This document shows, in pieces, positions 1 to 10,700 of a stretch of 64,000 nucleotides of DNA. Source of the DNA: Branchinecta lynchi (Eukaryota > Arthropoda > Branchiopoda > Anostraca > Branchinectidae); NCBI GenBank assembly GCA_023053575.1, contig JAKZAP010000004.1:4941572-5005571 (forward strand), read 5' to 3'. A program made the position numbers and the translations under genes. How positions within the stretch are numbered: position 1 is the stretch's first letter; the number at the start of each line of letters is the position of its first letter. The notes under the pieces are model-generated. The model made no database searches. It worked only from the letters and a program-made list of their open reading frames with translations, and was not told the DNA's origin.

Positions 1-540
1 TCCAAGTCACGATTATTTTGATAAAATAAACTCAAACTCAAATCCGAATGCAAACTCAAACGCTTTCGTCCGATTCAAAATCTTTGCTTGTCCCTTCGGT
101 TAGAGACGAAGCATTGGGTTTCCCAGTCTCCATGCTCCTGCTGAAGTCGGTTGCTGGCCACGATTCCTTTTCTTGTGATTTTTCAACTGAGTCTTTGCGT
201 GCCATAACCTCGTAAGAATCCAATATAATACTCTATATGTCTAAGTCCAAAACACGCTAGTGATCCTCAGGAAGAATGACAAAACGTTTCACTAGCGACT
301 CAAACTCAACAACTCAAATCCTGTGTCAAAAAATCACGGCGAGTTTCGGGAGCAGCTGTGATACTCGAGGTGATACCGCTTCCGGCTCTTCCGCTATAGG
401 TACCCGGCGATTTTGCATCGGCAAGAAGAACATCTTGAAGCCTCCTTCCCTTTTGATAAAAATCTATACAACAATAGGCCATGGACCTGTGGTCTATACA
501 AATAAAATTATCAACCATTTATTGTGTGAATGCATATTTC
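1..540. repeat. Dispersed repeat, inverted relative to 35340-35530
   Basis: Roughly 245-470 resembles the reverse complement of 35340-35530. Shared pieces include CTCAGGAA, ACTCAAACTCAA, a GGGAGCAGCTGTGA block and the GCCGGATA/TACCCGG region. The small reading frames here are short and lack recognisable domains. I see no host gene. The last SAR1 exon was looked for here and not found. Confidence 0.4.
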
Positions 541-890
541 AGGTCTTTACCCATCGGTAAATCAGACCCCTCGCCCTGCCGCTGTGGTCTCGTAATCGTC
601 GGATTGAAGATCCGATTGAGGCTGTCTTAGAGCGTCGTACTCGATTTCTGGAATCCCTCGACCCTCTAAACAGGCTCTATCCAGCAATTAAACAATAGTT
701 ACAGAAATAATGTATATATAATAGTGTATGGTGTATTTTTCTCTATTTTTTTGAATTATGTATTGCCAAGTTAAAATCGTATCTTGTGTAATGTTCATTG
801 TTCCACTTTCTTTATTTCTTTTTTTTTAATACTCCACAGTGACATTTGATGTAAAGATGGGTAATAAACATATTCATTCATTCATTCATA
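540..890 (+). mobile_element. Probable LINE 3' end with (TTCA)n tail
   Basis: The stretch around 605-697 reads in one frame as a charged peptide containing RRTRFLESLDPLNRLYP, then a stop and an AT-rich 3' region. It finishes at about 862-890 in GGTAATAAACATATTCATTCATTC, a short tandem TTCA run typical of non-LTR retrotransposon 3' ends. A comparable GTAAGTGGGTAATAAATAAATAG end occurs near 39120-39145. No reverse transcriptase motif remains, so the assignment rests on the tail. Confidence 0.4.
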
Positions 891-1546
891 TTATTCAGCT
901 TTTTTGTTTTGTTTTTTGTCTACACTACGCCTATTTGAGGGCGAACCTGTAATCTTGTTCGAACCAGTCGACCAAATTGTTTTCGAATTCAAATCCTTTG
1001 CTTCTGACCTCAACAGAAGATGTGAATTGCAAGTGGATTTCCATAACCTGGTTCACTACAAGTTGAACGCACGCTTCAGACTTGTCTCATTTACATACAT
1101 TTTTAAGTCCACTGCTCCACGGTTTCACACCTCGTGTGTGAGCGAAAGTCCAACACACATTACACAAAATGTGGATGGAACAAGAAATTCGAGCTTGCGC
1201 AGAGAAAACCTCAAGCACGAGTCCATTTAGAGCCATCCCAAATCGTCATTGCCGTATGCTCGTTCACAAGCAGGGAGAACGCTGTTCTCTTAGACTAATT
1301 GGTTTGTATATTACTCCTATAATATATAAATTACCTGCGTACGTTGGACTCCGGGCTCTTTCTGGCGTTTTGTCACCAGTGTCTGGTTTTTCTGCTATAA
1401 CGCGTTTTTTGGTTCACCGGTGAGTTGCCGGACTCCCGAGCAGGTTCTGCTTAGTCCGCGCCGGTGAGGTAAAACCGGACAATGGTTAGTTCAAAAGCGG
1501 TTATAAGACTGGTGAATAGTCATCGACTGATGCATAAACGGCTTAT
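891..1546. other. Non-coding, no feature recognised
   Basis: Short overlapping reading frames only, with no domain, splice pattern or clear repeat boundary. It lies 3' of the visible SAR1 exons and could be SAR1 intron. Confidence 0.4.
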
Positions 1547-4190
1547 AAGAACAAGAGCTACGAGCTCATGGAACTTATTACGAGTAGGTGGCACAAGAAA
1601 GTAAAAGAGAACTTCACAAAACACCCCGCCATACAAAATTACGGTTCGGACCTAAAATTAGGATATCTAGTTCCACTCAAGTCTGAAAATTTTTGATATC
1701 GCCTCCAGTCCATAGTCAACCTTCCAAGTTTCAATCCAAGAATTCCACCCGCTATGTCCCTAGACGTGCCCAAGATTTCCGGTACCCCCTTCCAATTCCC
1801 CATGTACGGCGGCCGACCTGGTCTGGGCTCCTAGCTGGATCATCTGAAGCATTTTCTCGTACAACCTATCTTTCACTCAAATCTGAGCATTTTTTGGGAA
1901 ACTTCCGGGAAATCTCTTCCCCCTCCCACCCCCATCCTGGTCAGACACAGTTCAAACTTTAAAATGTGTCATCTAGCGCATATGATCTCTGTATCTTCCA
2001 AGTTCCACTCAAATTACTCCACTTGTTTGACCCTTGTGCGAGCCACCAAATTTCCGGGACTCCCCTCCCAACTCCGCCCACCGTGGCTGAAATGACTCGG
2101 AAACATAAACGTCGCATCTCCGACTTATCCTCTTCCTGTCCATCAAGTTTGACTGACCATGATGGTCGGATCGGGGAAACGACTATTCTCAAGTCAGTCT
2201 GTTCGGGTCCCTGATACGTCTTCCAAGTTTTATCGTCCTAGAACACAAGAAGATTCCGAACTTGCGGGATCGCCAGAATTAAGCACCCCCCCATCCCCCT
2301 AACTCCCCCACAATGTTCGAGTCTGGTCCGGTTATGTCGGCGATGTATCTGGGACTTGCACTGGTTCTTTCCAACAAGTTTCAACCCGATCCCTCCACAC
2401 TAAGCGTTTCCCAAGATTTCCGATTCCCCCTTCAGGCTCCCGCCAGAGTCATCGGATCCGATCCGGATTTGAACTGGGTTGTCTGAGACACAGCGTCTTT
2501 CCAAATATCAAGTTTCATTAAGATCCGATCACCCATTGGAAAGTTATAAATACCTCAAGACTCCGGATTCTCCCTCCTCCACTCCTGCCAAACCTGAGAT
2601 GGAACATCTGAGACAAAGCTCTTTCCACATGCCAAATTTCATTCAAATCCAATCACCGATTAAAAAACCGTCCGTGCCACTAGATTGCGGATTCCCAATC
2701 CCTCCACTCCTCCCACGATGGTCGGATCGAGGAAACTACTATTCTCACGTCAATCTACTCAGGTCCGCGACATGCCTACCAAGTTTCATCGTCCTAGCAC
2801 ATCAGGAAGTACCGAACTCGCGCGCTTACTAGAAATCTGCCCCCCCCCCCCCCAACTCCCCCACAGTGCCCGAATCCCGTCTTTTTATGTCAATGGCGTA
2901 TCTAGATCTTGTGGTTGTTCTTCCCAATAAGTTTCATCCGATTTCATTCACTCTTAAGTGTTTCCAAAGATTTCCGGTTCCCCCTCCAACTCCCCCCACT
3001 ATCACCAAATCCGGTCCGGATTTAAAATGGGGCGTCTGAGACACGAATTTTTTCTATATATCAAGTTTCATTAAGATCCGATCACCCGTTCGCACGTTAA
3101 AAATACCTCACTTTCCGAATTACCCCCCCCCCCCTCCCGATGGTCGGATCGGGGAAACGACTATTGTCATGTAAACCTGATCGGGTCCCTTACAGGCCTG
3201 CCAAGTTTCATCGTCCTAGCACATCAGGAAGTACCGAACTCGCGGGATCACTTATAGAAATTCGAACCCCCTCCCCTAACTACCCACAGTGAACGGATCC
3301 GGTCCGGTTATTTCAAACACGTATCTAGGACTTCTGCTTGTCCTTGCCGCCAAGTTTCATCATTTCATGCACTGTCAGCGTTTTGAAACATTTACGGTTC
3401 CCCCCTCCAACTCCCCCAATGTCACCGGATCCGGTCCGGATTTAAACGTCTGAGACAAGAGTTCTTCCTATATATCAAGTTTCATCGAGTCCGGTCTCCC
3501 GTTCAAAAAATTTCCGGATTCCCCCTCCCTAAACGCCCCACTCCCCCCTTGGATGGTCGGATGCGGGAAATGACTATTCTCAGGTCAATCTGTTTGGGTC
3601 CGTGACATGCCTGCCAATTTTCATCGTCTTAGCATATCAGGAAGTACCGAACTTGCGGGATCACTAGAAACTTCGAGCTGCGGCGCGAAGCAAGTGAGGC
3701 TAAACCCCCCCCCCCCCCCCTAACACCCCAAAGTGAGTGGATCTGGTTCGGTTATGTCAACCACGTATCTAGGACTTGTGCTTGTTCTTTCCACCAAGTT
3801 TCATCCCGATCTCCACTCTAAGCATTTTCCAAGATTTCCGGTTTCCCCCTCCAACTCCCCCCAATGTCACCGGATCCGGTATGGATTTAAAATGGGACGT
3901 CTGAGACACGAGATCCTTCCATATATCAAGTTTCATTAAGATCCTATCACCCATTCGTCAGTTAAAAATATTTACCTATTTTTCCGGATTTCCCCTCCCT
4001 CCACTCCCCCCCCCCCCAGATGGTCGGATCAGGGAAGTGACTATTTCTAATTTAATCTGGGTTCCCTGATATGCCTGCCAAGTTTCATCGTCCTAGCTTA
4101 TCTGGAAGTGGAGCAAAACCGGGACAGACAGACCGACCGACCGACTGACGGACAGAAACTGCGATCGCTATATGGCACTTGGCCGAAGGG
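1547..4190 (+). repeat. Family A repeat block: about five tandem ~415-555 bp units
   Basis: Marker GGTCGGAT recurs at about 2164, 2719, 3142, 3555 and 4022, giving units of about 555, 423, 413 and 467 bp. Each unit runs through the same landmarks in order: CAAGTTTCATCGTCCTAGCA, GGATCCGGTCCGG, a C-rich CCCCCTCCAACTCCCCC run, and CAAGTTTCATTAAGATCCGA. The block starts near AAGAGCTACGAGCTCATGG (1549) and ends in GACAGACCGACCGACCGAC plus GCGATCGCTATATGG (4125-4175). A second copy lies inverted at about 33430-35095. No transposase or RT is visible. The reading frames here are shadows of C/T-rich repeats. Nature unknown: satellite-like or a non-autonomous element. Confidence 0.75.
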
Positions 4191-4545
4191 CAAGTGCCAC
4201 ACAAACCGGAGACCACCGGTGAGAACTCCCGTGACAAAGAACGCAGCTATTCTAAAGGTCGATAGCCTCTTTTTTTTGTATATTACTTTTCCCAAAACTG
4301 ACAGTTCATAATATAATATATAAACAAACTATACCTAAATCAACTGATCCGTCCAACGACACCACAAAATTCTATTGGCAAAAAATACACAAGGTTTGAA
4401 TAACTAAATCAATGTTATTAACGTCTCACATTGTGACACACATTCGTGAAAGAATGGGTGTATATGTTGTGGGTTTGGAGTGCTTCCGAATGGGTTATCA
4501 TTATTGTTGGATTGGCGTTATTACCATTATAAATAAAAGACTAAC

Positions 4546-4781
4546 CTTGCCCGTCGTCAAGTTGTACAAACCGAAGACGGACCTGAGCTCGTCCTCAGAG
4601 GCAGCACCAGGACGGTCGATTTTGTTTCCAAGAATCAGAACTGGCACGTTCGACAGAGTCTCGTCCGTCAGAAGGGAGTCAAGTTCGATTTTCGACTCCA
4701 TAAACCGACTGCGATCGAAGGCATCGACGAGGAATACCACGGAATCGACGGCTGGGAAGTAATCCCTCCACACACGACGGG
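4546..4781 (-). CDS. SAR1: SAR1 coding exon 4 (NKID guanine-specificity motif)
   Basis: The acceptor is CTTTCAG|CCCGTCG and the donor GGCAAG|GTTAGT. Its 236 nt encode residues 77-155, starting ARRVWRDYF and including LILGNKID and [10 protein letters not shown]. The exon ends in phase 0. The open frame continues past the donor for a few residues, which are intron. Confidence 0.93.
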
Positions 4782-7700
4782 CTGAAAGAGGACAAATTTT
4801 GATTGAAAACACAAAAATTGCAAAAATTTGAACCCTCAAACTACGCATTCTTCGGATTGAACGTTTAGTTCTTTTAGCAGTCTCCATTAGGGATTTCGGG
4901 AGGTCCCTTCAAGTACAAATTCACGCTTATTTCTCACAGTTTCCACGCCCACAGTTAGTCCCTCGTATGATTTCCAACCTCGCGCAAACAGGACTGAGAA
5001 ATTAGGCAGGATAAAACACACATATATCTTACTCACTGAAAACATCTATTACGTCCCTAGGGGTGGTCGTCATTTTCAAGTTTAAAGGACTCGTCTCACC
5101 TATATTCCTGCTTCACTCTGGATCCCTAATAGTTCCATCCATTCCCATTTACCATAGTTAAACTTCCTTTGTCATTTTAACTGCCTAACACTGATGTTTG
5201 AATTATTCGCGTCTGACTCCTTTTGCTAACAAGACCAAAGGTTTCGATGGGATCCCAAAACTTCAAATTTGATCCAGACAATTGTTTGTCTTCACCAGAT
5301 CCAGTTTTTGCCAGACTCCTTGAACACTTTTACTGTTAAAACTTAGAAGCAGATTAAGGCCAAATAGCTAATAATATGAGGAAACCAAGTTCAGATCTGG
5401 GCTCAGCATGTGTGTTTACCCCTTTAAGTCATATCTATTTTGACGAAGCAGATCAAACCTTCCTGCCTTACTTATGCCAATTTTCCACTTTCGGCAGAAT
5501 TCCGGAACTCCTTGTCTGGCGAAAAAAATAAAGTTCAAAAACGAATTCAGCATCCTTACCCCTACATCCAACCTCTAGTCAACTTCAGATTAAACTTTTA
5601 CTTTTAACACATTTTTCTGTTTCAGCCGGATTCCGAGCGATCTTTACGTCCGGTGAGAAAAGGTTTTTATATGCGAATTCAGCATGTCTTCCTTTCACTT
5701 TAAAGAAATTCTCCGGTTTTGGCCGGATTCCGGCCGAACTAATTGTCCGGCGAGAAAATAATTTTCATATTCGAATTCAGCATGTCTCCTTACCCCTGAT
5801 TCGACTATTGCATTAGCTTTAAAAAAAAAATTCGTTCCCCTTAATTTCAAACCCCTCCCCCACCCTCAAATATAGAGCTACATAGCCCATCTGCGAACTT
5901 GACCTGTACTTTGACCTAAAGAGTCCTCACGCCAAGTTTGATCAAAATATCTCAACCCCTTCGAGAGTTATCGTGCTAACAGACGGACGGACGGACAACT
6001 TTTGCGATGTCATAGGTATCCCTCCACTTACGTTTTGGGCCCAAAACCAGCTGTGCCAGGTTTGTAATCTTTGGGAAGCCCAGCAGAGAATAAAAGAAGT
6101 GTTAAAGCACAACTGTTGCTGAAAATGATCTTTTCGCTATGAAATGACTGAGAAAGACCGTTTTTGGAAAATACCATTACTTTCCACGTGGAATTAGCGA
6201 TTTTCTTTTTAGCGCCTGTCGACTCTATCCAGCAATCCCTCACACCGACGCGGAGGCTCGACACAAAGTTTTGAAAACTGAAGGAGAGCGGTTAAAAAGT
6301 GGAAAAACAATGGAAAACAAAAGAAGTAAAAAAAAAGAAGATAAACCTGACGGCCTACAATGTCTTTGAAATTTCCGATTTTTCTTATTTTGAAGCTTCT
6401 TATGTCCTTATGTGTGAAAGAGTTGTCGACGGACCTTTAAAGTTTAACTGGAAAGCCAACTTATTTGTGTATAATTGAAACTAAATACACTGCATTATCT
6501 GGATTTTGTAAAGGGATTTTTTTTTTTCACTATTTTCACTAATGACGTTCAGAATATCTACGGCCGTCCTCACGACGCAAAATTCTACTGTGACGCAGAA
6601 AATTTGAATCTCAATCGAAACCGCTTTTCAGTGGCCAGCGATCATCTTGCGGAAGGTAAAACCTGATACGTCAGCTACCATACGTCAGATACGAGGACCC
6701 TTGCCAAGAAGGGAAGCAATATCGCTGCCACAGCATCGTAGATGACGTCTCCGTTGTATGCGTTGTTTGAATATATGGAAACACATACTAGAGATACAAA
6801 TGATCACCGGCCCTTGGAGATTATATAAGTGTACTACCTTTGAGCGAACAATTATTTGTTCATAAATTGTTTTATGAACACAGGTACAAGCGCATAGCCT
6901 ACAGGTACCAGAAATCCAACAGGAATTCCCACTATTTGAAAATCAAATATTCGTAAAAAGCGGAGCAACGAAGTAATGCATTTTAGTCGGGCCTTCAAGC
7001 CTCTTTAAGTGTATAAGAGATGGGTAACTAGATTGTCCTATCTCTGTCCTTTTCAGTTTAACTTCAAGCTTTTGACGAAGTTTGAGTTGCGTGACTGGCA
7101 AAACTCGGCTTGGCCAACAAATTCCATAAATTCCCTAAGGGAACTAATGTATAATATAAAAGGCAGAATAATCAAGAGGGTCTTTTAAAATACTGGAATA
7201 TAAACTGTACCTAGTGTGACTTGTGGGGCACTACATAGGCCTATTTTCGCAGAACCTGCCTTCTTCGTCAATGGTAGTGATGTCACGAGTGCGGCAGGAT
7301 ACAACTAAACAAGAGCTGTACGCTCATATGGCATTTGCAGTAGCTAAAGATATCTGCTAAGATTCACGCTGTATTGAGGCACAGACGCTTACGGGCCTTT
7401 AGGATTCATGAACATGTATGGTTTAGTTAAAAATATGCCATGCACTTTTCGGTTACAATGCGCACTTTAAGGGGGCTAGGAATACATTTTGTGAGCAAAA
7501 ACAAAAATCCGAGAAACGACATTAGGGTGAATAGGCTAAATGAACAGACGAAGGGTACCTGAACGGCGCAATAAAGCTGCGAAATACAGTTGCAAACAAA
7601 TGTCGGACCGCTCGCCGACAGTATGGAGCCAAAGTAGTCGAGCAACTTTCAAAGACAGATCCCAAGAAGTCCCACAGTACAGTCAAGAAACTACTTGGTC

Positions 7701-10700
7701 GTCAACGTCACAACTCTGAAATACTTAATCAAGCTGGTAAACCCTAGTCTCCAGACGACATCAACTACTACTTCGCCGAAATCTGCTCCAGACATCCACC
7801 TCTCCAGCACTTACGTGAATTCGACGGAACGCTGAAGGAAATTCCAATAATCACTCCCCTGGAGGTCGAGAAAAAGATCCGCAAGATGAACCAGAATAAG
7901 GCATCATGTCCCTTCGAGGTCCCCACCAAAATCATTGCCTAATGTTCGACCGAGCTGTCTATACCCCTTGCTGCCGTTTTCAACCAGTGTCTGGTAGAAG
8001 GAACCTTCCCTACGCGATTTAAGGTGGCGTACATCGTCCCTATCCCGAAGGTGCCAAAACCGACTCAAGTAAAAGACCTACGTCCTACCTCGAAGACTTT
8101 CAACTTCTCGAAAATCTATGAAGACTTCCTATTTAGCTGGCTCTATGACGACATCAAGGAATCGATTGACCCAAGGCAATTTGGATTCCGTCCAAAACAC
8201 AGTACCATGCACTATCTTGTCGTCATGATGGAAGAAATCCTGAGACACCTTGAAAATCCTGGCTCTTACGTCGATCTTCTCATTGCAGACATGGTCAAGG
8301 CCTTCGATCTCTTAGACCATTACATAGTCGTCTCTGGAACAGGCTGGCTATCCAAGTGAAGCAGAGGCTGAAATTTGCAGATGATCTGACGCTACCCGCC
8401 TTTCGACTGATCTCGTCCAACTCGCAAGAGCTAAAACTTAACCTTGAGGAGCTGCGGCGCGAAGCAAGTGACGCTAAACTTCAGATAAGTACTGAAAAGA
8501 GTGTCGTCCTCCGTGTCAACTTCACAAAGCACGATCCGGAACCAATTGAATCTGAGGCAGACCTTAAAGCAGTTGAATCCACCAAAATTCTTGGGATCGT
8601 AATCGATAACAACCTTGGCTGGGAATCCCAAACCTCTAAACTGGTTCAAAGGGGTGCCAGTCTCCTTAAGCAATTTGCTCAGCTAAGACGATTTGGGCTG
8701 TCCCACAACACTCTCAGTAACCTCTACAAAACATACGTTCGTCCTGCCCTTGAATATGGATGCCAGGTTTGGCACACCGGACTAACAAAAGCCCAGGATT
8801 CGAAAGTGAGCGCACTCAAAAGCGTGCATGTCGTATCATCCTCGGGCACGAGTACGTATCGTACGAGGCGAGTCTGGCGTCTCAAGGCCTGGCTACCTTA
8901 TCAAACAGACGGCATGAACTTCTCATGGCTTTTGGGAGATACTGTCTGTCGTCGGATCTCTTTCGCAACATTCTGCCAGATTTCCAGCCAGCAGCTGAAA
9001 ATAAACGCCCCACTCAAGGATCAAATTCGGGGAAGGTTAAAGCTCCCTCCTGCAAACTGCAGTGTTCGGTATGACCATTCTTTCGTCCCGTACTGCAAAA
9101 ATTTTAACAGTGACTTGACTTAAATTGTGACCTCAAGTGTTTATATCTTTGACGTGCCAGTGCTATTCGATTTTGGATAATATGGCTAACTAATAAATTT
9201 GATTTGAAAGTACGTATGCTACAGGTTGCTTGAACTAAGAAATCTAAACAATAGTTGCGTTTTTTATACCGAATTCTTCTTGCAATTCTCCTATTTTGCG
9301 TTTTTGCACTATTCAGATCAACCGAATTCTCCTTTTCTTGCGTTTTTGTCAGAATCGAGAACGGGGAAAGCCTCGCGATTCTGTAGAATCGATAAGTTGC
9401 TCTGATGGTGAATTCTCGATTCTCCTCTCTCCGTTCTCCTCCCTGATTGGCCAACCGAGTGCGGGTGTTCAATATGCATAAAATACGTATACCGGGTTGC
9501 GGACGAGCTGCCAGATTAGTATTTTTGTCAAAAGTGAGAATGGAGAAGCCAAATGAGCAAAAACGGTAATTTGTACGAAAATCGAGAATTCAGAACGGAG
9601 AATTCGGATTCAAAACGCAACTAATATAACGAAGAGAAACTTCTAAAAGTTTACTTTGGTATAGTAATTGTGACTTGTCACAGCAGTGCAGCCTTACCGC
9701 ATGTCACGCTCGCTCTACAAAGTGAAAAGTCATAACTAGCCTACTTCAATTCAATTTAATTCAACTTGTTCTTGAAACCGATACAACGGTCAAGACGATT
9801 TGGTGGTTCTTGTCCATGTTAACAATAGTTTAAATATATCAAGTTTAGATATATAAAAAACTTAAACCTAACATAAAATATTAAAATCTTTATACAATTA
9901 ATGATGCGAGTTAAAAAGGTTGACGAAGGCGGGAATAAAACTTCACAGGGAACGAGTCGTTGCGTATTTAATTGGATGCAATAGTTGTGTTTTTGCTGAT
10001 ACCATGGTAACTGTTACCACGGTAACTGGATCTGCAATTAATCGTTTTTGCAGTTATCGTGGTATCTGATACACAGTGCTCTGCAAAAACGACTATTGCC
10101 GACATTGCACTTTTCGAAGTCATCCCAAAAGAAAAACAGATATCCAGTTACATTACTAAGTGCTAAACTTCTTTCTCACCAATCTGACAAAATTTGATGA
10201 AAGTGGGATGACTGTTCAGATACCACGACCAGTTACCACGGTCGGACCGTAGTATCTGAATATCTGATACCACGATAACTGCAAAAATGTCTTTTGACCG
10301 TGGTATCAGTTACCACGATAACTGCAAAAACGACTTCAGACCGTGGTAACAGATACCATGGTATCAGCAAAAACGCAACTAATGTCTGTATTGGCTGGGC
10401 TACCACTCTCTCCGGCCTTACTCTCGCCGCTGGAAAATCTGAGGGGAGGATATCACCTAGTACTGGTGTATTCAAGATTTTAGCTCCAAAGACTAACGAG
10501 AGTTTTTCAAGGCACCTCAACAGGGTTTCTAAATTAAAAGTATCAAGGAGGTCAGTCTACGGTACTTTAGGGGACTACAAGGAGGGTTCTGAACTGTATC
10601 CTGTCAAGCGAATCAGACTGTTCACGTATAATTCCAAAGTGCCACAGGGCAACACTATTCCAGAAATGGGCGTATGAAAGAAAGATAAACTCTTAGGAGC

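Noticed and set aside
1693..3954. Several 60-117 codon frames in the family A block as proline-rich proteins
   Set aside because: They follow C/T-rich tandem units, occur on both strands, and shift frame between units.
1..4545. Last SAR1 exon
   Set aside because: No stretch resembling the conserved C-terminal SAR1 sequence with a phase-0 acceptor was found. It is probably left of the window.
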